DNA of 64,000 nucleotides, taken from contig JADJES010000002.1 of assembly GCA_016708955.1 (NCBI GenBank), positions 1-64,000 of the forward strand, read 5' to 3'. This document shows, piece by piece, positions 36,500 through 44,752 of this stretch (position 1 is the stretch's first letter; each line of letters begins with the position of its first letter). Made by a program: the position numbers and the translations under genes. This DNA comes from Nitrosomonas sp. (GTDB lineage: Bacteria > Pseudomonadota > Gammaproteobacteria > Burkholderiales > Nitrosomonadaceae). A model generated the notes under the pieces. That model made no database searches. It saw only the letters and a list, made by a program, of their open reading frames with translations, and was not told the DNA's origin.

Positions 36500-36883
36500 A
36501 TGGCTATAACACTGAATCACACGATTGTGCCTTGCTTTAATAATGTCGAATCTGCCAAATTTTATTGCAAATTATTTGGTTTTGAATATGCCGGCGAATT
36601 TTCACGTTTCATCGTAGTACGGGTCAATGATACGTTGTGTTTGGATTTTGATAGTAGGGATCAGTTTGAATCCAATCACTATGCATTCAAAGTTTCCGAG
36701 CAGGAATTTGACGAAATATTCGAACGCTTAAAATCCGAGAATATTAAATATGGCAGCGGACCCAGTGAGGTTGATAATATGATTATCAATCACAACTATG
36801 GCGGCCGCGGGGTTTATTTTCGTGACTCGAACGGGCATTTGCTGGAGTTGTTGACAGTCGACTATGTTATACCGGCCCAATAA
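36500..36883 (+). CDS. VOC (glyoxalase/bleomycin-resistance) superfamily protein
   Basis: A protein of about 127 residues with paired beta-alpha-beta units: AITLNHTIVPCFNNVESAKF at the start and GGRGVYFRDSNGHLLELLTV at the end, the latter with the H and E typical of metal positions in VOC enzymes. The start at 36500 is preferred because GAAGGAGAAGTTT precedes it; a longer frame begins 36 bases earlier. The specific substrate is unknown. Confidence 0.85.
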   Translation: MAITLNHTIVPCFNNVESAKFYCKLFGFEYAGEFSRFIVVRVNDTLCLDFDSRDQFESNHYAFKVSEQEFDEIFERLKSENIKYGSGPSEVDNMIINHNYGGRGVYFRDSNGHLLELLTVDYVIPAQ

Positions 36884-36906
36884 CCATAATCCACACTGCC
36901 GTCATG

Positions 36907-37022
36907 TAGGGAATCTCCGAATAACTGTCATTTCGAGCATGGCGAGAAATCTATGCTATTGATCTTCGAATATTCCTCGCTACGATCGGAATGACAAAGG
37001 CGGGTTAAGAGATTTCTTGGAA
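36907..37022. repeat. MITE-like family A, copy 4 (diverged)
   Basis: GGAATCTCCGAATAACTGTCATTTCG... with a degenerate right end (GGGTTAAGAGATTTCTTGG). The core shows more substitutions than the other copies. Confidence 0.65.
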
Positions 37023-37049
37023 AACATTCGTTTCTGCGTTAGCAGTCTG

Positions 37050-38222
37050 TTAGATGTAGTAATCCTTCAGCGGCGGAAAGCCGTTGAACTCCACTGAGCT
37101 GTATGTCGTCGTGTAGGCGCCAGTCGATAGCCAATACAGCCGATCTCCGGTTGCGAGATTCAGCGGCAATCCGTACTTATAGTTTTCGTACATGATATCT
37201 GCGCTGTCGCAGGTCGGTCCGGCGATGATTGTGTTTTCGAGCTCGCCGTTCTTCTCGGTGTAGATCGGATACTTGATCGATTCGTCCAGTGTCTCGATCA
37301 ACCCGGTGAACTTTCCGACATCGGTATACACCCATCGATGCAACGCCGTGCGCGATTTACGCGCGATCAGGACGACTTCGCTCACAAGTACGCCGGCATT
37401 TGAGACCATTGAACGGCCCGGTTCGATGATGATTTCCGGCATTTCATCCATGAAATCTTCGTGCAGGAATCGCGTAATCTCTTCGGCGTAGATCGCGAGT
37501 TCGTTCGTGCGTTGCAAATAGTTGGCCGGAAATCCACCGCCCATGTTGATCATCTTGAGTTTGATGCGGTCTTCTTCCCACAAGCGATTGAAGATCACTT
37601 TCACCTTGCCGAGTGCCGCGTCCCAAGCGCCGATTTCGCGTTGTTGCGAGCCGACGTGGAACGATACGCCGTATGGCTCAAGACCGAGATCGCGTGCGAG
37701 GATCAGCAGATCCATAGCCATATCACTCTCGCAGCCGAACTTGCGCGACAGCGGCCAATCGGCGGTCAATGTGCCTTCTGTCAGGATGCGGGTGTAGATA
37801 CGCGCACCGGGTGCAGCCTTCGCAATATTGCGCAAATCCGCCTCGGAATCGGTTGCGAACATGCGCACACCCTTCTGGTAGAAGGTGCGGATGTCCTTGG
37901 CTTTCTTGATGGTATTGCCGAAACTGATTCGATCGGGCGTCACGCCGAGTGCGAGCACCTTGTCAAGTTCGTATGTCGACGCGATGTCAAAGCACGCGCC
38001 TTTGTCTCTGAGCAATGTCAGGACTTGCGGTGCCGGATTGGCTTTGACCGCGTAGTAGGCGCGCGCGTATGGAAAATGCCGCAACATCTCATCGTATTGG
38101 CGATCGATCGTCGCGAGATCGACAACCAGGAACGGTGTCTCATGCGTGTCGGAGAAGGCTTTGATTCGCCCCCATGTGGTCTTATCGAAATAATCGTAAA
38201 CTGTAACCGCTGTGTCGGACAT
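37050..38222 (-). CDS. Ornithine/diaminopimelate decarboxylase-family PLP enzyme (fold III)
   Basis: A 390-residue alanine-racemase-fold decarboxylase of the eukaryotic-type ODC group. The PLP lysine is K60 in YYAVKANP. The phosphate-binding GGGFPANY and EPGRSMV are present, and the intersubunit active-site Cys is C338 in GPTCDSAD. The likely reaction is ornithine (or lysine) to putrescine (or cadaverine). The start at 38222 gives the natural N-terminus MSDTAVTVYDYFDK; an upstream in-frame ATG adds 16 residues. The gene is visibly GC-richer than its neighbours, which hints at recent acquisition. Confidence 0.88.
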   Translation of the reverse strand: MSDTAVTVYDYFDKTTWGRIKAFSDTHETPFLVVDLATIDRQYDEMLRHFPYARAYYAVKANPAPQVLTLLRDKGACFDIASTYELDKVLALGVTPDRISFGNTIKKAKDIRTFYQKGVRMFATDSEADLRNIAKAAPGARIYTRILTEGTLTADWPLSRKFGCESDMAMDLLILARDLGLEPYGVSFHVGSQQREIGAWDAALGKVKVIFNRLWEEDRIKLKMINMGGGFPANYLQRTNELAIYAEEITRFLHEDFMDEMPEIIIEPGRSMVSNAGVLVSEVVLIARKSRTALHRWVYTDVGKFTGLIETLDESIKYPIYTEKNGELENTIIAGPTCDSADIMYENYKYGLPLNLATGDRLYWLSTGAYTTTYSSVEFNGFPPLKDYYI

Positions 38223-38403
38223 TGGCTGATGGATTCTCCAGGTAGGGTGTTTTGGGGTATGGGGGTACAACGCGGATGATCTTACAGGGTATCTGGCTGT
38301 TCTTGCAATTGGAAATTCTGGTAATTTTAAGGATTACAGGTATAAGAATTTAAAAAACAGTGGATTGTTAGCCATTGTTTTTTTAGTATCGGAGCTTATT
38401 GGA
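38223..38403. other. ODC upstream region
   Basis: AT-rich sequence with no gene seen; the promoter of the decarboxylase gene should lie here. Confidence 0.4.
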
Positions 38404-38565
38404 TTATTTTGCAGCTTGTTTAAAATGGTTTACAGCATCTGTTGCTGCTTTTTTCACTGCGTCTATATTTTCATCATTACCTTCTTGTATCGCGCCACCT
38501 AAATATCTAATTTTTGCTGAAGGCGATAAAATCTCAATAAATATCTTACAATTAGATTGTTGTTA
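38404..38565 (-). pseudogene. C-terminal fragment of an unrecognised protein
   Basis: An open frame without a start codon ends in a stop at 38404 and reads KIRYLGGAIQEGNDE, then NIDAVKKAATDAVNHFKQAAK. Composition and the charged helical end look like real coding sequence. The part upstream of about 38565 is lost. Probably a gene remnant; the family was not recognised. Confidence 0.35.
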
Positions 38566-38593
38566 GCGTTGTAGCGGATCAGAAATTTCTTCT

Positions 38594-38615
38594 CATCTTA
38601 AGGGCACCTCTAAAA
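38594..38615. repeat. Solo terminus of MITE-like family I
   Basis: TCTTAAGGGCACCTCTAAAA matches the terminal repeat of the 31816 and 34336 elements, without the rest of the element. It ends about 20 bases upstream of the SDR start codon. Confidence 0.5.
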
Positions 38616-38635
38616 ATAATTGAGCGTATAAAACA

Positions 38636-39451
38636 ATGACACAGAAAATTGCAATAGTTACAGGCGCTTCGAGTGGTATTGGCAAGGCTGCTGCTGAGCT
38701 TCTGGCAGCAAATGGTTATTATGTGTTTGCCATGGCCCGGCGTGTGGAGCGGCTAGAACAGATACGTTCGGATTGTATTGAACCGATTCCGCTCGATGTA
38801 ACGGATGAAAAAGCCATCGCTTTGGCCATAGCGCACATAATTTTAACGAAGGGTCGCATTGACGTATTGGTGAATAACGCGGGTTTTGGTCAGTTAGGCG
38901 CAATTGAATGTGTTTCTATGGAGGCAGCCCATTATCAGTTTGAAGTGAATGTCTTTGGTTATGCCAGATTTATGCATGCGGTCCTGCCGCAGATGCGCAA
39001 GCAAGAATCAGGGTGTATCGTTAATATTTCGTCAATTCTGGGCCAGATCGCGCTGCCTGGTTTTGGATGGTATGCCGCATCCAAACATGCGATAGAGGCA
39101 TTGTCGGAATCCTTGCGTGGTGAGGTCAAGGCGCTGGGGATTGATGTGGTAGTAATTGCGCCTGGTTTAATTAAAACTGAATTTGCGGCCAAGCAGTTTG
39201 AATTACTTAAAACGATTTCTCATCCACTGGCTTACCAGAAAATAATAGCGGGTTTATATAAACTTTTGGCGGGTGAACCTACCGCACCCGGTCCGGAAAT
39301 TATTGCCCGGGCTGTGCTGCGCGCTGTTACAAAATCGATACCTCCCGTACGGCATGCATTACCGTGGGATTCTAAAACAGCCGTAATTGCCAGATGGTTA
39401 CTAGGAGGCCGCCTTTTTGCATGGGCTGTGCGTCAACAGATGAGAATTTAG
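38636..39451 (+). CDS. Short-chain dehydrogenase/reductase
   Basis: A 271-residue classical SDR oxidoreductase. The nucleotide-binding TGASSGIGKA is at residues 9-18, NNAG follows near 80, the catalytic Ser is in IVNISSILGQ, and the Tyr/Lys pair is in WYAASKHA. The C-terminal extension with RAVTKSIPPVRHALP resembles SDRs acting on lipids or retinol-like substrates. The cofactor is probably NADP(H), given the basic residues in MARRVERL. No strong ribosome site; a solo repeat terminus lies just upstream. Confidence 0.92.
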   Translation: MTQKIAIVTGASSGIGKAAAELLAANGYYVFAMARRVERLEQIRSDCIEPIPLDVTDEKAIALAIAHIILTKGRIDVLVNNAGFGQLGAIECVSMEAAHYQFEVNVFGYARFMHAVLPQMRKQESGCIVNISSILGQIALPGFGWYAASKHAIEALSESLRGEVKALGIDVVVIAPGLIKTEFAAKQFELLKTISHPLAYQKIIAGLYKLLAGEPTAPGPEIIARAVLRAVTKSIPPVRHALPWDSKTAVIARWLLGGRLFAWAVRQQMRI

Positions 39452-39582
39452 ACCCTATTAAAAAATTTTTTCCTTCACTGGCAAATTATGCCTACACCAT
39501 CCGGGATAAAGTCAGTGAAAATGTCCTAGTCATGAAGCAAATTCTTCAGGGCACTTCAAATAACCCCAGCATGTTTGGATGA
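39452..39582 (+). pseudogene. Short coding remnant, possibly the tail of a type I restriction subunit
   Basis: In the frame ending at 39582 the translation reads LDPIKKFFPSLANYAYTIRD, then KVSENVLVMKQILQGTSNNP. The last part resembles C-terminal helices of HsdR-type proteins (a pattern of N-V-x-x-x-x-Q-x-x-x-N-T/S). This resemblance is from memory and weak. No start of its own is apparent. Confidence 0.25.
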
Positions 39583-39593
39583 CCTTGGACTTC

Positions 39594-39917
39594 CTATCCT
39601 AACTCAACCGTATGAACTTCAATTCCAACGTTCAGACGCGCACGGACAGCATCAAAAATAGCGGCGAGGTTATCCATGCTTGGGTTGCCTTTGGGCGATA
39701 ACATGCGGTGTAGGCTTTTGCTGGGTTTATCAGTCAGCACGGCCAAGTGTTCAAATCCCACCGTGGCATTCACGAGGTCGCGAAGGATAAGGCGCGCTGT
39801 TTCCGGTTCGCCACTTAGAAACAAGGTTGCTGCTTCATCAAGAAGCGCCTTTGCAAATTCAGGGTCGCGTTCGATGCGTTCGGTAACTGTCTGCTTGAAA
39901 TCCCGGGTTAGTGCCAT
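39594..39917 (-). CDS. HigA-type antitoxin (DNA-binding)
   Basis: A 107-residue putative addiction-module antidote. The C-terminal HTH is visible (LTDKPSKSLHRMLSPKGNPS, then MDNLAAIFDAVRARL). It follows the toxin gene by four bases in the same direction, the toxin-first order usual for higBA-like loci. It should neutralise the toxin and repress the operon. The frame is intact. Confidence 0.85.
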   Translation of the reverse strand: MALTRDFKQTVTERIERDPEFAKALLDEAATLFLSGEPETARLILRDLVNATVGFEHLAVLTDKPSKSLHRMLSPKGNPSMDNLAAIFDAVRARLNVGIEVHTVELG

Positions 39918-39921
39918 GTGA

Positions 39922-40281
39922 TTACCTCTTTACTTTTTCAGTTTTGTTGGCGGCAGGCTTGGCTTTCTTTCGCGCCTGGTATTCATGGTACAAAGCCTTT
40001 GCCCTATCGATATCTTTCTGCTGCCCGCGCTTAGTACCGCCGCCGAACAAGATGATGAGTGTGTCACCATCCTTGGCAAGGTAAACACGGTAACCCGGCC
40101 CCCAGTTGATGACGTATTCGCCAATGCCGTCAAACCATTTCACGCTGGATGTATTTCCAAGCGCCAAACGCAATTTGGCAGTAACAATTTTGGCGGCAGC
40201 TTGTGGATCAAGGTTGTCAAACCATGCCTTGTATGGGTTTGAACCATCCAGGCAAATATATTCTTCAACTCTGATTTTCAT
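39922..40281 (-). CDS. RelE/HigB-type toxin
   Basis: A 119-residue protein of the phage-derived Gp49-like/HigB toxin family. Conserved features are PYKAWFDNLDPQAAAKIVTA, the central VKWFDGIGEYVINWGPGYRV, LFGGGTKRGQQKDIDRA, and a Lys-rich tail. Family members are ribosome-dependent mRNA endonucleases. The frame is intact and paired with the antitoxin downstream, so this module could be functional, in contrast to the damaged higBA at 42.7-43.4 kb. Confidence 0.85.
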   Translation of the reverse strand: MKIRVEEYICLDGSNPYKAWFDNLDPQAAAKIVTAKLRLALGNTSSVKWFDGIGEYVINWGPGYRVYLAKDGDTLIILFGGGTKRGQQKDIDRAKALYHEYQARKKAKPAANKTEKVKR

Positions 40282-40617
40282 AACCGAATGGTAACGTATA
40301 AGTGACTATTGCTCAAGTGCGGGGCGGGTGTGTTTTTTCATCCCGGTGTTGTTGGTGATGTTGAACTTTCCCCTCAGTCACCGGGCCTGCAACAAAACTC
40401 GCGAGCCTCGTGCCTCTGCCAGTGCAGAGATATCGTACAGAGTGCCGAAGGCAAAATCCGCCATCGAGCGCTCGCCGTTTGCAGCGTCAATTGGACGGTG
40501 TTGGATGTTACTGGGGGTATTTTGTTGGGAGTAATATGCTATCGTTATCCTATGTACTTCAACCCATCCCGATGCTTCTGCAACACTTCTTGGTGTTACT
40601 GGAATTCTTTGGACATT

Positions 40618-40661
40618 AAAAAAGCCATAATCACTGTTTTTATTAGCTTTTATGGCCTTTC
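40618..40661. terminator. Hairpin AAAGCCATAA...TTATGGCCTTT
   Basis: An AT-flanked stem-loop with one bulged base, A-rich on the left and T-rich on the right, so it could terminate transcription from either side. Confidence 0.45.
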
Positions 40662-40687
40662 TCGGATCTTCTTGGGTCGTTTATTGC

Positions 40688-40705
40688 GGCGGCGGGAATC
40701 GAACC
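40688..40705 (-). other. 18-base match to the T-arm/3' end of tmRNA (possible attachment-site scar)
   Basis: The minus strand reads GGTTCGATTCCCGCCGCC, the sequence expected for the T-loop and 3' acceptor region of many ssrA genes. The match stops before TCCACCA and there is no 5' tmRNA part, so this is not a working RNA gene. Integrases often target this end of ssrA. Confidence 0.4.
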
Positions 40706-41058
40706 TTGGTCTATATCTAATAAATCAATCACTTGTTTTTTTCCTCTGCTATTTTCGTGTCATTTTAAGATATTATTACTAGTTTAAGAAAGCCACATGC
40801 TCTATAGGCAGTTAAGTCTAAACTCATTTACAAGGGCTATCAAGGCACTGTCACGTATAATATCTGCTTACACCTATAAAAAATTGAATGCCTAATAGAA
40901 ATGACCAAATTCAGTGGTAAATCTGCTCTTCTAACTGAGATTGCTGGGTCAGATACTTCTGCAGATCGAACAATTATCTTGCTACGAAGATTTAGCTAAC
41001 AAGTTGTTCACCGAGGACGTCTTGATGCCATCATAACTCCAAAGTTGGTCACTTTTTT

Positions 41059-42529
41059 ATGTACACGAACACAATGCTTACTAGAAAACTCACCGCCTTA
41101 ACCATAGGTAACTCGACTTATCCTGGTGCAGCCTTAAATAATCCTGTGAATGACGCCGAGGACATTTCTTCAGCACTAACCGCTCTAGGCTTTTCAGTAG
41201 TGAAGCTAACCGATGCAAAAATTGAAGAACTCGAGAAAGCTATTTTATCGTTTAAAGACAACCTAAATAGTAATGACGTCGGCCTGTTTTATTTTGCCGG
41301 TCATGGGATGCAGATAGAGGGAGAAAACTACATTACAGCGGTAGATACAAAATTTGCAGACCAATTGGCGGCTAAATATTCCTCCTATCCACTAAATGTT
41401 GATTGACGTTATGGCTGGATGCTCAAATTCGACGAACTTAATTATTCTTGATGCATGTAGGAACAATCCTTATGTCCGAGCTTGGAATCGAGACGCGAGC
41501 GTTAATGGATTAGCTCCCGTCTTTACTCCAAAAGGAACGCTAATCGCATTTTCAACATCGCCAGGCGAAACCGCCGCCGACGGCGCTGGTCGAAATGGCT
41601 CATACACAGAATCTTTGCTTAGACATATCAATATTCCTGACGTGCCGATCGAAGACGTTTTTAAGAGGACTAGAAATACCCTTTCGGTGATCACGTCAGG
41701 AAGGCAAACATCTTGGGAACACACTTCCCTAACCGGCGACTTTGTCTTTAATATAAGCACTGGTCGCCAAATAAGCATTTATTCAGCCAGCGCCCTAGCC
41801 GATGAGAGGTACCTACTTTCCAATGCAAACCCACTTAGGAATGTGATAACAGGTTTGATGTCTCACGATTGGTATAGGCAGAATCCTAGCGTTGATGCAC
41901 TAAATGTGGAGTTGTTAGGCTCGGCCGATAACGATGCTTTATTTGTTCTTGGTCGAAATATTTATCAAGCGGCCGTTTGTGGCTCACGCAATGCAGTTGC
42001 ATATCTCTGGGGTTTTAAAAATCATGTTCAAGGGCTTGCTTCTGACAAGGTGAAAGCTTTGCTTGATGGAGTGCTCTTCGAAATTTTCTTCAATTCAAAG
42101 GGCGAGCTTCGCAAGGACTTTAAGATATCCTACTTCAATACCGTATTTGAAATGAAAAAATTTGTGGAGTTTGCACCAAGCTTTGATTTTATTTCCGAGG
42201 TTCTCATAAATTATCAAAATCGGTTCTACGTAGTGCCCGGAAAACCTCGGAATGTTACGGTCGATATCTCAACAACACTAAACGCAAACGGCGAAAGTGT
42301 TATTACAGGCATATACTTCGAAGGATTCAATATCCTTCGTCAGTCGGATGACCCAATGGCAATGTATTTCAAAGACAAGCCATCCTTTTATCCTACTAAT
42401 CTTGACCGCCTAAGAGATCAGATTTCGATGGAAATGATTATACCGCTTTCGCAACTCACACTTAATCCAACTATGCCACTTTCATCGAATGGAATGTTGT
42501 TGCCGTCTTACCATACTGTTTCAAAGTAG
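41059..42529 (+). pseudogene. Caspase-fold (peptidase C14) protein, split by a frameshift
   Basis: The first frame (41059-41406) begins the caspase fold: LTALTIGNSTYPGAALNNPV, NDAEDISSAL, and the catalytic His in LFYFAGHGMQ (H82). The second frame (41396-42529) continues it with the catalytic Cys in LIILDACRNNPY (codon 41456-41458) and KGTLIAFSTSPGETA. Joining them needs a one-base correction near 41397 (PLN-LIDVMAG). About 250 residues follow the protease domain, with no recognised domain (GFKNHVQGLASDKVKALLDG, and a beta-rich end with ISTTLNANGESVITGIYFEG). Bacterial caspase homologues act in signalling, defence or cell death. Either a pseudogene or a sequencing error. Confidence 0.75.
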
Positions 42530-42654
42530 ACTGTGGTGAAGAGTACTGGTCTATTGCCAAACACATCATTTCAACTGAACTTGCGTATGAAACCGCGCAA
42601 GCCTGGTGCATTCAAAGTTATAAGTAAGTTACCAGATTTATACGTTTTAATGAG

Positions 42655-42795
42655 TCCAGTAGGGCGCAATTATTATTGCGCCGGATGGTAATCTTGGTGT
42701 AATGCGCTTTGCTTATTGACACCCTACATCTTTGATGAGTGGGCGTTCTTTAAGAATTGTGTGCTTGAACGGGTTGTTTTATCAGAGATTCAGCA
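42655..42795. repeat. Repeat family D, copy 2, overlapping the higA 3' end
   Basis: Same block as 36286-36430 (TCCAGTAGGGCGCAAT to TTGTTTTATCAGA). Here it runs into the still recognisable higA reading frame, so the repeat unit includes the tail of a higA gene plus about 95 bases of downstream palindrome-containing sequence. Confidence 0.7.
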
Positions 42796-43123
42796 GGAAT
42801 ACCCAGTTCTTGATGCAGTTTCCAAATCATTTTGAGTGTAAGGGAACGTTTGAGGTTTAAAACCTCATACACCCGGTTACTTTTTCCAATCATCGGCTCC
42901 GGTCTTTTACGGTTAGGTCTTTCTGTTCCATTTCAAATTTGATGGCTTCAACAGGATCAGGTAGATCAAGCGGAAAATGTTTGCGTTCGTAAGCCTCGAT
43001 CAGTGTCACTAGAACATCCAGTTTTTCGCCTTCTGGTGTGTTGGGTTCGGCGGTCATAAGTGTTTCAGTTTCCTTAAGTGCTGCGCGGTAATCGGTGTCA
43101 GTTTTGATTGGTTTGATGTCCAT
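42750..43123 (-). pseudogene. higA: higA-type antitoxin with single-base frameshift
   Basis: The gene starts MDIKPIKTDTDYRAALKETE and runs through the HigA acidic N-terminal region to VKD at about 42900, then hits TGA (at 42890). One missing base restores a frame reading EPMIGKSNRVYEVLNLKRSL, then TLKMIWKLHQELGIPAESLI, ending at a stop at 42750. These are the HTH and C-terminus of HigA. As written the protein lacks its DNA-binding domain. Confidence 0.85.
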
Positions 43124-43168
43124 AATCAGTTGTTTTCAGAATTAAATAGTTTGTGCATCAATTTGATC

Positions 43169-43444
43169 TTATTGGGCATGGGTGCCTATGAAACGGATAT
43201 ACACTACGTTATAAGCATAGTTAATCCAGACCACCAACCGGTATTTATTCCCGGCAATATTGAATACGACTCTGTCATCTTTCAGGATACTGGCGTTTTT
43301 GAAATCCGCTTTGATTTCTGCGGGTTTTGCCCAGTTTGCCTTTAGTGCATGCCTGTACCAAGCGAGCGTGGGTTGAGTTGCATCGGCGTAAGATGGATCA
43401 TTTTCCCAGAATGTTTTCAAAGTCGATAGAGCGATGATTCTCAT
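43169..43444 (-). pseudogene. higB: higB-type toxin, shortened by a nonsense codon
   Basis: HigB-like mRNA interferase, 91 residues as written (MRIIALSTLKTFWENDPSYA to YIRFIGTHAQ). Right after HAQ a TAA stop is followed in frame by DQIDAQTI and the ancestral stop at 43142. Family members usually continue HAQYD..., so a Tyr codon became TAA and eight residues are lost. The adjacent higA is frameshifted. Loss of the tail would plausibly inactivate the toxin, making survival without antitoxin possible. Confidence 0.8.
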
Positions 43445-43846
43445 GGGTGAAATATTAGTCCCATTATGGGGCTTTGGTAACTATTATCAATAACAGGTTT
43501 GCGCATCAACACAAAGCAAACCTACGTGAAGATTCTGCGTGATTGCTTTCACTACCTTTGATCATCACTAATCTGGGTTTTGCCTATAGTATCACCCCGC
43601 TGCACCGCCGGCACCCGCACCGATCACTGTGTTTCTATCCCGCGCTGACTGTAATTCTTGTCATTGCATTGTTTACATTAAAGCACCTCTTCATCAAATA
43701 TCGAGATATAGGGTTTGTGTGCCACCGCACAGAACTGATGATATTTCACAGAGATAATTGCAAAAATGGGAGTTAGGAGGGAGTAGAGAATATCTTCAGC
43801 TCGAAACCATTGGGGATTTCATTTTATTCATTTCTGGAGAAAAAGT
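43445..43846. other. Intergenic stretch without a convincing gene
   Basis: A 77-codon frame exists (43543-43776), but its composition and lack of a ribosome site do not support it. The upstream region of the BON gene, with TCTGGAGAAAAAGT before its ATG, lies at the right end. Confidence 0.4.
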
Positions 43847-44421
43847 ATGAATATCAAAAATAGGTTAATTGTTCTGACCATCATGCTGATCGGCGGTTTG
43901 TCGATAGCAGGGTGCGGAAAGAGTGGCGATAATGGACCTCAGACCGAGACTAAAACTACGGTGGGAACAGAAATCGACGACACTGTCATGACCACAAAAG
44001 TAAAGTCTGCCCTGCTTAGAGACACGGGTTTGGAAAGTTTGGATATTAAAGTTGAAACACGCAAAGGGGTTGTTCAACTAAGCGGTTTTGTGGATAGCCA
44101 AAATCAAATGGATCGTGCCATGGCGGTTGCTCAGGGGTTGACGGCGTCGGCAATGTGGATAATAAAATAAGGATTAAGGCTAAAGATACCAGCGTGGGTG
44201 CCAAGATAGATGACAGCGTCATTACCACCAAAGTAAAAGCCGCACTCATCAGTGATCCAATCATCAAGAACTTTGATATCGGTGTAGTGACGCGTGATGG
44301 AGAAGTTCAACTCAGCGGATTTGTTGAAGACCAAACACAGGTTAACCGGGCAATTGAGGTTGCACGAGAAGTCGAGGGTGTAAAGAACGTTCTCGATGAT
44401 CAAGTGAGCATCAAGAAGTAG
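43847..44421 (+). pseudogene. Two-BON-domain lipoprotein (OsmY-like), frameshifted
   Basis: The N-terminal lipoprotein signal has its lipobox at LSIAGC. The first BON domain is IDDTVMTTKVKSALLRDTGL...KGVVQLSGFVDSQNQMDRA. The second BON domain (44155-44421) reads IDDSVITTKVKAALISDPII...GEVQLSGFVEDQTQVNRAIE. One missing G in the G run at about 44131-44136 (CAGGGGTTGAC where CAGGGGGTTGAC would keep the frame) separates them. BON proteins of this type stabilise the envelope under osmotic stress. As written only the first domain would be lipidated. Confidence 0.82.
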
Positions 44422-44455
44422 AAACACAATTTAAACGTAAAAAAGGAGCTACAAA

Positions 44456-44665
44456 ATGAACTGGGATCAAGTCGAAGGTAATTGGAAACAATTCAAAGGT
44501 AAGATCAAGGAACAATGGGGAAAACTCACTGACGATCATCTCGATACGATAGCTGGGAAGCGTGATCAGTTGGCTGGCAAGATCCAGGAATCATATGGCA
44601 TCAGTAAAGATGAGGCGGAGAAGCAAATTGCCGAATGGGAAAAAAAGCAGAAGGACTATAAGTAG
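44456..44665 (+). CDS. CsbD-like stress protein
   Basis: A 69-residue charged helical protein with the CsbD start MNWDQVEGNWKQFKGKIKEQ and WGKLTDDHLDTIAGKRDQL. Members are general-stress proteins of unknown mechanism. A strong ribosome site, AAAAGGAGCTACAAA, precedes it. It is the second of many small stress-type genes in this islet. Confidence 0.92.
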   Translation: MNWDQVEGNWKQFKGKIKEQWGKLTDDHLDTIAGKRDQLAGKIQESYGISKDEAEKQIAEWEKKQKDYK

Positions 44666-44752
44666 CATCCTTCTCTTGTATAGAACAGAGCAGCATGTCG
44701 CGAAAGCAACATGCTGTGCAACCGATTTTTACTGTTGGCCAAGCTATAAGCT

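Larger units (their letters stand above)
40282..41058. other. Gene-poor accessory stretch
   Basis: No clear complete gene in 777 bases. On the minus strand an open frame of about 80 codons without a start (40378 to about 40620) reads QRIPVTPRSVAEASGW, then ERSMADFAFGTLYDISALAE, and may be a gene fragment. A hairpin follows at 40618-40661, then a tmRNA-like 18-mer at 40688-40705. A 32-codon ORF at 40901-40999 (+) begins MTKFSGKSALLTEIAGSD; its reality is doubtful. Confidence 0.4.

Noticed and set aside
40681..40720. A functional tRNA or tmRNA gene
   Set aside because: Only the T-loop and acceptor 3' part is matched; no D-arm, anticodon arm or pairing 5' acceptor strand is nearby.
40309..40782. 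157-codon plus-strand ORF in the gap after the toxin gene
   Set aside because: Cys- and Arg-rich translation without family resemblance, crossing the hairpin and tmRNA-like 18-mer. The opposite strand looks more protein-like.
41390..41410. Programmed ribosomal frameshift in the caspase-like gene
   Set aside because: No slippery heptamer or clear downstream stem at the junction (CTAAATGTTGATTGACG); simple indel is more likely.
43543..43776. 77-codon plus-strand ORF before the BON gene
   Set aside because: No ribosome-binding site; starts inside apparently non-coding sequence and matches nothing recognised.
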